Of a DNA stretch of 64,000 bases, positions 27,483-38,300 are shown piece by piece. Positions within the stretch are counted from its first letter, which is position 1, and every line of letters starts with the position of its first letter. Under the pieces are notes generated by a model that saw only the letters and a list, made by a program, of their open reading frames with translations, searched no databases and was not told the origin of the DNA. This DNA is from Acinetobacter calcoaceticus (GTDB taxonomy: Bacteria; Pseudomonadota; Gammaproteobacteria; Pseudomonadales; Moraxellaceae): positions 1 through 64,000 of the forward strand of contig NZ_SLVJ01000017.1 of the NCBI RefSeq assembly GCF_004345325.1, given 5' to 3'. The position numbers and the translations under genes are program-made.

Positions 27483-28667
27483 ATGAAAACAGATATGAAC
27501 CTAAATAGCATAAACTTCGGATTAGATGAAACATTAATCGCGCTACGTGATTCTGTTGCAGCCTTCTGTGCCAAAGAAATTAAACCGATTGCTCAACACG
27601 TCGATCAATCCAACATCTTCCCTGCTGAACTTTGGAAAAAGATGGGTGATATGGGATTGATGGGAATGACGGTCAGCGAAGAGTATGGCGGCACCAATCT
27701 GGGGTATTTGGCACATATCATTGTGATGCAAGAAATCTCACGTGCATCAGCAGCTATTGGCCTGTCTTACGGTGCCCATTCTAACCTATGTATCAACCAA
27801 ATTAACCGTAACGGCAATAGCGAACAAAAACAGCGCTTCTTACCGAAGCTGATTTCAGGTGATTTTGTCGGTGCTTTGGCCATGTCCGAACCCAATGCTG
27901 GTTCTGATGTGGTCAGCATGAAGTTACGTGCTGAAGATCAAGGCGATCACTTTGTGCTGAATGGTTCCAAGATGTGGATCACCAATGGTGGTGATGCCGA
28001 TGTGTTGGTGGTCTATGCCAAAACCGATCTCAATGCTGGCTCTCATGGCATGACCGCATTCTTGGTTGAAAAAGACATGCCTGGTTTTAGTCATGGTACC
28101 CATTTAGATAAATTGGGTATGCGCGGTTCCAACACCTATCCGCTGTTTTTTGACAATGTCAAAGTACCGCGTGAAAACGTGCTTGGCGGTGTAGGCAACG
28201 GTGTCAAAGTATTGATGAGCGGTCTGGACTATGAACGTGCAGTACTCAGTGCTGGCCCACTCGGAATTATGGATGCTTGCTTGGACGAAGTGATTCCATA
28301 CATCCATGACCGTAAACAGTTTGGTCAAGCATTGGGTGAATTCCAATTGATGCAGGGCAAGATTGCCGATATGTATTCAACTTGGTTGGCCTGTAAAGCT
28401 TTGGTTTATGCCGTGGGTGCTGCCTGTGACAAAGCGGATCATGACCGTAGCCTACGCAAAGATGCGGCCAGTGCCATTTTATATGCTGCGGAAAAAGCCA
28501 CTTGGATGGCAGGTGAAGCCATACAAACCTTAGGTGGTAATGGTTATATCAATGAATACAACACCGGTCGTCTATGGCGTGATGCAAAACTCTATGAAAT
28601 CGGCGCAGGTACTTCAGAAATTCGTCGTATGTTGATTGGTCGTGAGTTATTTAACGAAACCAAATAA
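27483..28667 (+). CDS. liuA: Isovaleryl-CoA dehydrogenase
   Basis: FAD enzyme that oxidises isovaleryl-CoA to 3-methylcrotonyl-CoA, the first committed step of the leucine branch. 394 residues with acyl-CoA dehydrogenase motifs: [34 protein letters not shown], the region around [23 protein letters not shown] that holds the catalytic Glu and arginine pair of isovaleryl enzymes, and [12 protein letters not shown] near the end. Starts at 27483 and 27495 are both in frame; TAGGA suits the second slightly better. It leads the liuABCDE operon. Confidence 0.92.
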   Translation: MKTDMNLNSINFGLDETLIALRDSVAAFCAKEIKPIAQHVDQSNIFPAELWKKMGDMGLMGMTVSEEYGGTNLGYLAHIIVMQEISRASAAIGLSYGAHSNLCINQINRNGNSEQKQRFLPKLISGDFVGALAMSEPNAGSDVVSMKLRAEDQGDHFVLNGSKMWITNGGDADVLVVYAKTDLNAGSHGMTAFLVEKDMPGFSHGTHLDKLGMRGSNTYPLFFDNVKVPRENVLGGVGNGVKVLMSGLDYERAVLSAGPLGIMDACLDEVIPYIHDRKQFGQALGEFQLMQGKIADMYSTWLACKALVYAVGAACDKADHDRSLRKDAASAILYAAEKATWMAGEAIQTLGGNGYINEYNTGRLWRDAKLYEIGAGTSEIRRMLIGRELFNETK

Positions 28668-28767
28668 CAACTCTATGTAATACACCGCATCAATGCTTAG
28701 ACAGCAGATCTTCGACGACATCGAAGCTCTGCTCGCCAGCGCTAAAGACCGAATAAGGATATGCAGG

Positions 28768-30384
28768 ATGAATCAACTCACCAGCAAGCTCAATACACGA
28801 AGTGAAGACTTTAAAAACAATCAAGCTGCGATGCAGAAGATCGTGGCCGACTTAAAACAAGTGACCAATAAAATTGCCTTGGGCGGTGGTGATCTAGCGC
28901 GGGCAAAACATTTGGCACGAGGAAAATTATTGGCACGTGACCGTATTAATCATTTGATTGATGCCGGCAGTGCATTTTTAGAAATTGGGCAACTCGCCGC
29001 CCATGCCGTATATGCAGATGATGTGCCTGCAGCGGGTGTGGTGGCTGGTATCGGACAAGTGCATGGCATTAGCTGCATGATTGTCGCCAACGATGCCACA
29101 GTGAAAGGCGGAACTTATTATCCGCTCACCGTTAAAAAACATTTGCGCGCCCAAGAAATTGCTGAGCAAAACCGCTTACCGTGTATCTATCTGGTGGATT
29201 CAGGCGGTGCCTATCTGCCGATGCAGGATGAAGTTTTCCCTGACCGTGATCATTTTGGACGTATTTTCTACAACCAAGCACGCATGTCGAGCCAAGGCAT
29301 TGCCCAAATCGCCGTGGTGATGGGCAGTTGTACCGCAGGTGGTGCCTATGTGCCAGCCATGTCAGATGAAACCATTATTGTCCGCCAACAAGGGACCATT
29401 TTCCTCGGTGGCCCACCGTTGGTCAAAGCCGCGACTGGCGAAGTGGTCAGCAGTGAAGACCTTGGTGGTGGTGATGTCCATACCCGTCTTTCTGGGGTGG
29501 CCGATCATTTGGCTGAAAATGATCAACATGCCTTAGAAATCGCACGCAATATTGTCGCCAATCTCAACCTTGATCCAGCGCAACTGAATAAAAGTGCTCC
29601 TAGCGCCGAGATCGAAGCACCACTCTACCCTGCTGAAGAATTGTATGGCGTGATCCCATGTGATTCACGTAAACCATTTGATGTCCGTGAAGTGATTGCG
29701 CGATTGGTCGATGGTTCAAAATTCGATGAGTTTAAAGCACGTTTTGGCTCAACCTTGGTCACAGGTTTCGCCAAACTCTATGGTATGCCGGTCGGGATCA
29801 TTGCCAATAACGGGATTTTATTTTCTGAATCGGCACAAAAAGGCGCGCATTTTATTGAACTGTGCTGCCAACGCAAGATTCCACTGTTGTTTGTGCAAAA
29901 CATTACTGGCTTTATGGTCGGTCGCCAATACGAAAATGAAGGTATCGCCAAACACGGTGCCAAATTGGTTATGGCGGTGGCCAATGCCAATGTCCCTAAG
30001 TTGACTTTAATCATTGGCGGATCTTTTGGTGCAGGCAACTACGGCATGTGTGGTCGTGCCTATTCTCCACGGATGTTATGGACTTGGCCGAACTCACGCA
30101 TCTCGGTGATGGGCGGTGAACAAGCAGCCAGCGTGCTGTCAACCTTGAAACGCGATCAAATTGAAATGAAAGGTGACACTTGGTCAACTGAGCAAGAAGA
30201 TCAGTTTAAACAACCGATCCGTGATCAGTATGAATTACAAGGCCACCCTTACTATTCATCCGCACGACTTTGGGATGATGGTGTCATTGATCCAGCGCAG
30301 TCTAGACATGTATTGGGCCTGAGTTTAGCTGCGGCATTAACCGCCCCAATTCAAGAGACAAAATTTGGCGTGTTCCGCATGTAA
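28768..30384 (+). CDS. liuB: Methylcrotonyl-CoA carboxylase beta subunit
   Basis: Carboxyltransferase subunit that puts CO2 on 3-methylcrotonyl-CoA with the biotin-bearing alpha subunit. Started at the ATG at 28768 (AAGGA 8 bases before) it is 538 residues, the usual family length; the open frame runs 25 codons further upstream without a matching family start. Typical blocks are [71 protein letters not shown] and the C-terminal [20 protein letters not shown]. It is 101 bp after liuA. Confidence 0.95.
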   Translation: MNQLTSKLNTRSEDFKNNQAAMQKIVADLKQVTNKIALGGGDLARAKHLARGKLLARDRINHLIDAGSAFLEIGQLAAHAVYADDVPAAGVVAGIGQVHGISCMIVANDATVKGGTYYPLTVKKHLRAQEIAEQNRLPCIYLVDSGGAYLPMQDEVFPDRDHFGRIFYNQARMSSQGIAQIAVVMGSCTAGGAYVPAMSDETIIVRQQGTIFLGGPPLVKAATGEVVSSEDLGGGDVHTRLSGVADHLAENDQHALEIARNIVANLNLDPAQLNKSAPSAEIEAPLYPAEELYGVIPCDSRKPFDVREVIARLVDGSKFDEFKARFGSTLVTGFAKLYGMPVGIIANNGILFSESAQKGAHFIELCCQRKIPLLFVQNITGFMVGRQYENEGIAKHGAKLVMAVANANVPKLTLIIGGSFGAGNYGMCGRAYSPRMLWTWPNSRISVMGGEQAASVLSTLKRDQIEMKGDTWSTEQEDQFKQPIRDQYELQGHPYYSSARLWDDGVIDPAQSRHVLGLSLAAALTAPIQETKFGVFRM

Positions 30385-30394
30385 GAGGTGAGCT

Positions 30395-31198
30395 ATGGAC
30401 TTTCAATATTTAAAACTCGAATTTAAAGCACAAGTTGCCACCATTTGGCTGAATCGCCCAGAATTACACAATGCGTTTAATTCGACGGTGATCGAAGAAC
30501 TGCATGCCTGCCTCGAACATTTACAAGACCGTGATGATGTTCGTGTGGTGATCTTGGCCGGTCGCGGCAAAAGCTTCTCCGCCGGTGCCGATCTCAATTG
30601 GATGAAACAGGCAGGTATGGCCTCAACTGAGGAAAATCAAGCCGATGCACTGAAACTTGCACAAATGTTGCAACGCCTCGCCACCTTAAAACATCCGACC
30701 ATTGCCCGTGTACATGGCTTGGCTTTGGGTGGTGGTATGGGCTTGGCAGCGGCTTGTGATATTTGTATCGCCAGTGACAATGCCCAATTTGCCACTTCAG
30801 AAGTGCGTTTGGGCCTTGCGCCATCGACCATCAGCCCCTATGTGATTCGTGCCATTGGTGTGCGTCAAGCATCACGCTATTTCTTGACCGCTGAACGTAT
30901 CTCCGTTATCCAAGCCCATGCGATTGGATTGGTGCATGAGCGTAGCACCATGGATCAATTGGACAGTACGGTTCAGAAAATAGTGCAAAGTTTGTTAATG
31001 GGTGGGCCTCAAGCACAAGCCGCCTCCAAACAATTGATAGCCATGGTCGAAGCTGAAACGATTGATGCGACGTTGATCCACAAAACTGCACAACATATCG
31101 CCGAGGTTCGTCAGGGAGACGAAGCCAAAGCTGGCTTGACTGCATTTTTAAACAAACACAGCCCTACGTGGATCAAAACCACCGCAGAACAAGAATAA
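30395..31198 (+). CDS. liuC: Methylglutaconyl-CoA hydratase (enoyl-CoA hydratase family)
   Basis: Crotonase-fold hydratase of 267 residues, expected to turn 3-methylglutaconyl-CoA into HMG-CoA. Blocks seen are WLNRPELHNAFNSTVIEEL, the oxyanion loop FSAGADLNWMKQAGM (near residues 59-73), GLALGGGMGLAAACDICIASDNAQFATSEVRLGLAP with the active-site Glu, and the C-terminal basic segment. It begins 10 bp after liuB and ends 10 bp before liuD, so translation is coupled. The substrate is assigned from position in the liu operon. Confidence 0.9.
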   Translation: MDFQYLKLEFKAQVATIWLNRPELHNAFNSTVIEELHACLEHLQDRDDVRVVILAGRGKSFSAGADLNWMKQAGMASTEENQADALKLAQMLQRLATLKHPTIARVHGLALGGGMGLAAACDICIASDNAQFATSEVRLGLAPSTISPYVIRAIGVRQASRYFLTAERISVIQAHAIGLVHERSTMDQLDSTVQKIVQSLLMGGPQAQAASKQLIAMVEAETIDATLIHKTAQHIAEVRQGDEAKAGLTAFLNKHSPTWIKTTAEQE

Positions 31199-31208
31199 GG
31201 ATAGAGAT

Positions 31209-33218
31209 ATGTTCGAGAAAATATTAATTGCCAACCGTGGTGAGATTGCCTGCCGTGTGATTCGGACTGCGAAAAAATTGGGGATCGCCACCGTCGCGGT
31301 GTATTCAGATGCAGATGCTCAATCGCAACATGTAAAACAAGCCGATCAAGCCATTTATATTGGTGAATCCCCTGCTGCACAAAGCTATTTGCAGATTGAT
31401 CGTATTATTCAAGCCGCCTTGGATACAGGTGCGCAAGCGATTCACCCCGGTTATGGCTTCTTGTCTGAAAATGATCAATTTGCCCTCGCCTGTGAAAAAA
31501 ATGGCTTGGTGTTTATCGGCCCACCTGTTGCAGCAATCTTGGCGATGGGCTTGAAATCCACCTCCAAAGCATTGATGGAAAAAGCTGGTGTACCACTGAC
31601 CCCGGGTTATCACGGCGACAATCAACAGGCTGATTTTTTAAAACAGCAAGCAGATATCATCGGCTATCCCGTCCTGATCAAAGCCAGTGCTGGTGGTGGT
31701 GGTAAAGGCATGCGCTTGGTTGAGCGTGAGCAAGACTTCCTGCAAGCCTTATCATCCTGTAAGAGCGAAGCCAAATCTAGCTTTGGCAATGACGATGTCT
31801 TGGTTGAACGCTATGTGGTCAATCCGCGTCATATCGAAGTACAAGTTTTTGCTGACCAACATGGCAATTGTGTGCACCTATTTGAACGTGATTGTTCGGT
31901 ACAACGCCGCCATCAAAAAGTCCTCGAAGAAGCACCTGCACCGCAAATGCCTGAAGAAAAATTGGTTCAGATGCGTCAAGCGGCAATCGAAGCTGCACGT
32001 GCAGTGAACTATGTCGGTGCGGGCACAGTCGAGTTTATCGTGGAGCAAGACGGCACGGCCTATTTCATGGAAATGAATACCCGTTTGCAAGTTGAGCATC
32101 CAGTGACTGAAATGATCACTGGCCAAGACTTGGTTGAATGGCAATTGCGTGTTGCAGCGGGTGAGCCATTACCCAAACAGCAACATGAATTACAGGTCAA
32201 TGGTCACGCGCTCGAAGCGCGGGTCTATGCCGAAGAACCTGAAAAGGACTTCCTGCCTGCGATTGGCAAGATCAGTTATTTGCATTATCCAGAACAAAAC
32301 CAACATGTACGTGTCGATAGCGGCATCGTACAAGGTGATGAGATCACCACTTTCTACGACCCAATGATTGCCAAATTGATCGTATGGGCACCGAATCGTG
32401 AAGCGGCACTGATCCAAATGCACCGTGCCCTCGGTGAGTTCCATGTCGAAGGTCTGGGCAATAACATTGCCTTTCTTGATCGAATCGTGCGTTGTGATTC
32501 CTTTAAAAATGCTGAATTGGATACCAACCTCATTCAACGTGAACAGCAGGCCCTGTTTGATTTTGCCCAGCACACTGATGCCAAGTTAGTGGCTTCAGCT
32601 GCATTGATCGAATTATTACTGCGTTTACAACACAACCAGACCCAGCATGCTTCGATCTGGAACAGCGCACCTTTATGGCGGATCAACATCCAACATGAAT
32701 ATGTGATTGAGTTTAGCCAAGCAGAACAGGCACATCTGGTACGTTTCTCGCCTGCTGCCAGTGGTGATGGCTTTATCGCTGATGTGGATCAACACAGATT
32801 TGAAATTTCAGGATCATTGATTGCAGCCCACCAAGCCAGACTCGATGTGGATCAAAAACAATTTGGTCTGACCTTTAGCCGTAGTCCGCACTGTTTAACG
32901 GTATTCCAAGACAGCCAAAGTTATAAGTTTGATTTTGCTCAACAGCTCTATGGTCAAGATGATGACCAAGGCAATGATGCAGGACTCAAAGCGCCAATGC
33001 CGGGTGTCATTACCCAAGTCATGGTCAGCACCGGCAGTGTGGTGAAAAAAGATGACATTTTACTGACCCTTGAAGCGATGAAAATCGAATATGCCATTCG
33101 CGCACCGCAAGATGGCACTATCACGGCCAGTTTTTTCCAAGTCGGAGATCAAGTCAAATCAGGCGATGAGTTGGTGGAATTCACCGCGACTGAGCCGGTT
33201 GCGGAGTCTGTAGTATGA
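31209..33218 (+). CDS. liuD: Methylcrotonyl-CoA carboxylase alpha subunit (biotin-bearing)
   Basis: 669 residues: an N-terminal biotin carboxylase (FEKILIANRGEIACRVIRTAKKLG; ATP-grasp glycine loop KASAGGGGKGMRLV near 160-170; FMEMNTRLQVEHPVTEMITGQDLVEWQ), a linker domain and a C-terminal biotinyl domain with Lys625 in LEAMKIEYA. It carboxylates its own biotin and passes the CO2 to LiuB. It overlaps liuE by the 4-base ATGA, a sign of translational coupling. Confidence 0.95.
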   Translation: MFEKILIANRGEIACRVIRTAKKLGIATVAVYSDADAQSQHVKQADQAIYIGESPAAQSYLQIDRIIQAALDTGAQAIHPGYGFLSENDQFALACEKNGLVFIGPPVAAILAMGLKSTSKALMEKAGVPLTPGYHGDNQQADFLKQQADIIGYPVLIKASAGGGGKGMRLVEREQDFLQALSSCKSEAKSSFGNDDVLVERYVVNPRHIEVQVFADQHGNCVHLFERDCSVQRRHQKVLEEAPAPQMPEEKLVQMRQAAIEAARAVNYVGAGTVEFIVEQDGTAYFMEMNTRLQVEHPVTEMITGQDLVEWQLRVAAGEPLPKQQHELQVNGHALEARVYAEEPEKDFLPAIGKISYLHYPEQNQHVRVDSGIVQGDEITTFYDPMIAKLIVWAPNREAALIQMHRALGEFHVEGLGNNIAFLDRIVRCDSFKNAELDTNLIQREQQALFDFAQHTDAKLVASAALIELLLRLQHNQTQHASIWNSAPLWRINIQHEYVIEFSQAEQAHLVRFSPAASGDGFIADVDQHRFEISGSLIAAHQARLDVDQKQFGLTFSRSPHCLTVFQDSQSYKFDFAQQLYGQDDDQGNDAGLKAPMPGVITQVMVSTGSVVKKDDILLTLEAMKIEYAIRAPQDGTITASFFQVGDQVKSGDELVEFTATEPVAESVV

Positions 33219-34123
33219 ATGCGATCGTCGACAGAGAGCGGGTGAAAATCGTTGAAGTCGGCCCGCGTGATGGTCTACAAAACGAAAAACAACCGATTAG
33301 TTTTGAGCAGCGTAAAGACTTTATCTTGGATTTGATCCAAGTGGGTTTTGAAAATATCGAAGTCGGTTCCTGTGTTTCAGCCAAATGGGTACCGCAAATG
33401 GCGCGTAGTGATGAGCTCTTTGCGCAACTGCCACAAAACCCAGCAGTGTCCTTAAGCTTACTTACCCCAAATCTGCGTGGCCTTGATGCCGCGCTGGCCG
33501 TGGGTTGTCAGGAGGTGGCGGTGTTTACCGCTGCTTCTGAAAGCTTTACCCAGAAGAATATCAATTGCAGCATTGACCAAAGCTTGGACACCTTCAGCGA
33601 GATGATGCAAAAAGCCCAAGACCACGGCGTCAAAGTGCGTGGTTATGTGTCTTGTATCGTGGACTGCCCCTATGAAGGTGCCATTGATCCCAAGCAAGTC
33701 GCCAAGGTGGTGAGCCGTTTATTTGATATGGGTTGTTATGAGATTTCACTGGGTGAAACCATTGGTACAGCGACCCCAGATCGGGTGAAAAAGGTCTGGG
33801 AGGCCTGTCTGAGTGAAATTGACCCTGCATCTCTTGCAGGACATTTCCATAACACCTATGGCATGGCGATTGCCAACATCTACCAGTCCTTAGAACAAGG
33901 CATCCGGGTATTTGACAGTTCGCTTGCAGGATTGGGCGGTTGTCCCTATGCCCAAGGTGCATCGGGCAATGTCGCCACTGAAGATCTGTACTATTTACTG
34001 TCCCGAATGGGTTTTGAAACCGGTTTGGATGAAGCCGCATTGATGCATGCCAGTCGCAATATCGATCAAGTATTACAACGCCCAAATCCTTCAAACTTTG
34101 CCAAAGCCTATCGCTCGCTTTAG
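33215..34123 (+). CDS. liuE: Hydroxymethylglutaryl-CoA lyase
   Basis: Cleaves HMG-CoA to acetoacetate and acetyl-CoA, ending leucine breakdown. The 302-residue TIM-barrel enzyme shows the HMG-CoA lyase series VKIVEVGPRDGLQNEKQPI, the metal-site HFHNTYGMAIAN and the C-terminal GGCPYAQGASGNVATEDLYYL with the signature cysteine (GGCPYA). It starts inside the liuD stop (ATGA overlap). The downstream 10-copy tandem repeat and hairpin terminator follow. Confidence 0.96.
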   Translation: MNAIVDRERVKIVEVGPRDGLQNEKQPISFEQRKDFILDLIQVGFENIEVGSCVSAKWVPQMARSDELFAQLPQNPAVSLSLLTPNLRGLDAALAVGCQEVAVFTAASESFTQKNINCSIDQSLDTFSEMMQKAQDHGVKVRGYVSCIVDCPYEGAIDPKQVAKVVSRLFDMGCYEISLGETIGTATPDRVKKVWEACLSEIDPASLAGHFHNTYGMAIANIYQSLEQGIRVFDSSLAGLGGCPYAQGASGNVATEDLYYLLSRMGFETGLDEAALMHASRNIDQVLQRPNPSNFAKAYRSL

Positions 34124-34160
34124 CATAGTTTGATTAAGCGTGATTGGGCTTAATTGAATT

Positions 34161-34260
34161 GGGTTTGATTGGGTTTGATTGGGTTTGATTGGGTTTGATT
34201 GGGTTTGATTGGGTTTGATTGGGTTTGATTGGGTTTGATTGGGTTTGATTGGGTTTGATT
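34161..34260. repeat. Tandem repeat, GGGTTTGATT x 10
   Basis: Ten perfect copies of a 10-bp unit, with a degenerate partial copy before them (TTAATTGAATT and ATTGGGCTT). They lie in the liuE 3' region directly before a terminator hairpin. Unit length is not a multiple of three, and there is no open frame through them. Perfect copies indicate recent expansion. Confidence 0.97.
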
Positions 34261-34272
34261 TTCAGTGTGGCA

Positions 34273-34308
34273 AAAAAAATGAGCGTATATCAATACGCTC
34301 ATTTTTTT
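34273..34308. terminator. Strong bidirectional terminator between liuE and the Sel1 gene
   Basis: Perfect 16-bp stem (34273-34288 and 34293-34308) with a 4-base loop. The core ATGAGCGTAT is flanked by A7 and T7, so it works from both sides for the convergent genes. Confidence 0.92.
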
Positions 34309-34337
34309 ATACTCTGATTTACTCAGACATTTACACC

Positions 34338-35216
34338 TTAGTATTGCTCATACTGACGTGCATATTCTTTGGCTTTACGAATATCTTTCTTTAAACCAAA
34401 ACCGCCTTCTTCATACAACTCAGACAGGCTTTGTAATGCATCACTGTCGCCAGATTCTACCGCTTCAAGATAATATTTTGCTGCAGCTTGATAATCTTTT
34501 TTCACCCCGTAGCCATTTTTATATAACGACGCGATATTAGAATTGGCATTATCGTTGTCTTGTTCTGCAGCTTGCTGATAATAACGCATCGCCTGTGCAT
34601 AATCTAACTTCACCCCAGTGCCATTTTCATACATCACACCGAGATTATTCATCGCATCGCCATTTTCCTGCGCTGCAGCGAGTTTATAATAATGCAGTGC
34701 TTTCGGCAGATTAATATCACCCGAAATGCCTTCTTCAAAATTATAAGCCACATAGAACTGCGCACGAGATAAGCCACCATCTGCCGCTTTGACTAGCCAA
34801 TACATTGATTTCTTAGGATCAGCCTTGACACCGGTATCACCATCTTCAAGTAATTTACCCAATTCAAACTGCGATAAACCATGACCACGTTCAGCGGCTT
34901 TGGTAAACCATTTAACGGCTTCAGGATTATTTTCATCCACATGTTCGCCTACATAATACATGTAGCCTACAGAGAAAATACCATCTAGATTGCCTTGATC
35001 CGCTGCTTTTTTAAACCAAGTAAAGGCTTTTTCATAATCTTCTTCAACGTCATAACCTTGATAATAGGCTTCACCTAAATCATATTGCGCTTGCGCATTG
35101 CCTTGTGTGGCTTTTTGCACCAAGGCTTGACTATACTCAACCGCTTGTTCCGCTTGTACTGCCCCAGAAATTGAACCAGCCAACATGATCGCAAGTAGCA
35201 ATGATTTAATTCTCAT
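34338..35216 (-). CDS. Secreted Sel1-repeat (TPR-like) protein
   Basis: 292 residues: a Sec signal peptide (MRIKSLLLAIMLAGSISGAVQA) followed by about seven Sel1 repeats of 36 residues with the A..Ya.G.GV..D...A..w...AA..G...A pattern (for example NAQAQYDLGEAYYQGYDVEEDYEKAFTWF, GDAMNNLGVMYENGTGVKLDYAQAMRYY). Sel1 proteins form solenoid scaffolds for protein contacts, usually in the periplasm. It is a single gene with its own terminator on the downstream side. Partner proteins are unknown. Confidence 0.88.
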   Translation of the reverse strand: MRIKSLLLAIMLAGSISGAVQAEQAVEYSQALVQKATQGNAQAQYDLGEAYYQGYDVEEDYEKAFTWFKKAADQGNLDGIFSVGYMYYVGEHVDENNPEAVKWFTKAAERGHGLSQFELGKLLEDGDTGVKADPKKSMYWLVKAADGGLSRAQFYVAYNFEEGISGDINLPKALHYYKLAAAQENGDAMNNLGVMYENGTGVKLDYAQAMRYYQQAAEQDNDNANSNIASLYKNGYGVKKDYQAAAKYYLEAVESGDSDALQSLSELYEEGGFGLKKDIRKAKEYARQYEQY

Positions 35217-35398
35217 AATATCCCTAATAAAAACATGAGTTAAAATTATTCGTGTCCACCTATCTTATTTCGATTTTTATCGCTTTGCAAAGCAAAATTA
35301 AACAATAACTAAGCATATCGATCTAAAAAACCAGTTTTGCCTGCATTCATAAATCAGACCATGTTAAAATATCGCCGGGTTTCATCAAGGATTTGTTT

Positions 35399-38300
35399 AT
35401 GCAGTTTGTTCATCTCGGTATTCACACCGAGTTTTCGATCACAGAGTCGATCGTCCGTGTGCCCGATCTGATTAAAGCTGCTGCTGCTGAAGCCATGCCT
35501 GCACTGGCCATGACCGATTTATCCAACTTACATGCCGCAGTCAAATTTTATCGTGCCTGTTTAGGCAAGGGCATCAAACCGATCCTCGGCAGTGCATTGC
35601 GACTCAATGATGCTGATCAACGGGTGAGTGTCTTAGCCATGAGCAATACTGGCTGGCGCAGTCTGACCGAATTGGTTTCACAAGGATTTATCGAAGGCCA
35701 GCAATTGGGTATTCCCTATGTGCAAAAACAATGGCTCATGGATCAATCCCAAGACCTGATCGTTTTACTTGGCCTACACAGTGATGTCGGCAAGATGCTG
35801 ATTTCATCCAATCCAGACAAGGCTGAACCTTTACTTGAACAATGGATCAGTGCCTTCGGCAATCGGGTTTATTTTTCCCTCAGCCGTACCGAACGTCCAC
35901 AAGAAGAAGAATTTATTCAAGCTGCGGTACAACTTGCAGCCAAATATAAGATTGGTGTGGTGGCACATAATGATGTGCACTTTATTCGCCCTGAAGATTA
36001 TGAAGCGCACGAAGCGCGAGTCTGTATTGCAGATGGTTATGTCTTAGCCGACAACCGTCGCCCACGTTTATATAGTACTGAGCAGTATTTTAAAACCTCA
36101 GCGCAGATGTGCGATTTGTTTGCCGATATTCCGAGCGCTATCGAAAACAGTTATCACATCGCAGAACGCTGTAACGTCAGCCTTAAACTGGGCACTTATC
36201 ACCTCCCGGATTATCCGATTCCTGATGGACACACCATCAGTACCTTCTTTGCCCATATTTCAGAACAAGGTTTAGAAGAACGTCTTGATGCACTTTATCC
36301 AGTGGCACAACGCGATGAGGATTGGGCAGAGATTCGTAAACCCTATGAAGAACGCCTGAAATACGAAATTGATATCATCAATAGCATGGGTTTCCCAGGC
36401 TACTTCTTGATCGTCATGGACTTTATTCAATGGTCTAAAAACAATGGCGTACCTGTAGGTCCCGGTCGTGGTTCGGGTGCAGGTTCATTGGTGGCGTATA
36501 GTTTAAAGATTACCGACCTTGACCCACTACGTTATGACTTGCTGTTTGAGCGATTCCTCAATCCAGAACGGGTATCGATGCCCGATTTTGATATTGACTT
36601 CTGTATTGCCGGTCGCGATAAGGTGATTGATTATGTATCACGGCACTATGGTCGTGAAGCAGTTTCGCAGATTGCCACGTTTGGTACTATGGCCGCCAAA
36701 GGAGCGATTCGTGACGTGGCCCGAGTATTAGGAAAATCTTATGGTTTGGCCGATCGGATCTCTAAAATGGTTCCGACCAAACCGCTGGGTGTTGATCTGC
36801 GTGGTGCCATTGACATGGAACCACAGCTCAAAGATATCGTGACCAACCCCGGCAACCCTGACCATGAAGATGCTGCAGAAATCTGGGAAATGGCACTCAA
36901 GCTTGAAGGCATTACCCGTAATACCGGTAAACATGCCGGTGGTGTGGTGATTGCCCCGACCAAGATTACCGATTTCTCTGCGGTGCTGTGTGATGAAGAT
37001 GGTACCAACCGCGTTGCACAATTTGACAAAGATGATGTCGAATCTGCGGGTCTGGTCAAATTTGACTTCTTGGGTCTACGTAACTTAACCGTGATCGAAG
37101 ACGCACTGCAAAATATCAATAAAAATACCACTGCTGATCAACACCTGTTTATTGCTGACATCCCCTTGGATGATCCTGAAGCCTATAATATTTTTGCTGA
37201 AGCCAATACCACTGCGGTATTCCAGTTCGAATCCGTCGGCATGAAACGGATGTTAAAAGAGGCACGTCCAAGCAAGTTTGAAGAAATTATTGCCTTCGTG
37301 TCCCTGTATCGTCCGGGGCCGATGGATCTGATTCCTGACTTTATTCATCGTATGCACGGCGGTGAGTTTGAATACTTACATCCTTTGCTCGAAGGGGTTC
37401 TGGAACCGACTTACGGCATCATGGTGTATCAGGAACAGGTGATGCAGGCTGCACAGTATTGTGCAGGCTATACTTTGGGTGGCGCGGATTTATTACGTCG
37501 TGCCATGGGTAAAAAGAAACCTGAAGAAATGGTCAAACAACGCCAGATCTTTACCGAAGGTGCAGCCACCAAGGATATCGATACCGCCACAGCCAACCAT
37601 ATCTTTGACTATATGGAAAAGTTTGCCGGTTATGGATTTAACAAATCCCATGCTGCCGCTTATGCTCTGGTCGCCTATCAAACCGCATGGCTCAAGGCAC
37701 ATTACACCGCAGAATTCCTCTCAGCAGTCATGACCTCAGAGATGCAGAACACCGACAGTGTGGTGTTCCTCATCGATGACTGTCGTAATAATGGTTTAGT
37801 GGTACTGCCGCCTTCGATCAACCTGTCCTTGTATCGTTTCCATGCCAGCGATGACAAAACTATCGTCTATGGTCTAGGTGCGATCAAAGGTGTCGGTGAA
37901 GCGGCAATGCAATCGGTGATCGAGTCACGTCAAGCCAATGGTGATTATCAAGACATATTTGATTTCTGCCATCGTGTAGATCTGAAAAAAATCAATAAAC
38001 GTACCCTTGAAGCCTTGATCCGTGCCGGTGCATTAGACTGTTTGGGTATAGAGCGTTCTAGCTTAATGGCGCAACTGCCTGAAGCTGTACAGGCCGCAGA
38101 GCAAGCGCGTAGTAACCGTGAAAGCGGCATGATGGATCTGTTTGGTGAAGTTGAAGAACTACAACGCAAGCCAAGCAAACCGGTCAAAGCGTGGAGTGAC
38201 GAAGTTCGACTCAAAGGTGAAAAAGACACCCTTGGTCTGTATCTCACTGGGCATCCGATTGATGTCTACAAACCTGAACTCAAATCCTTTGTCGCCAATA

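Noticed and set aside
28693-28767. Longer start for the methylcrotonyl-CoA carboxylase beta subunit
   Set aside because: The first 25 residues lack family similarity, and the ATG at 28768 has AAGGA at the right distance.
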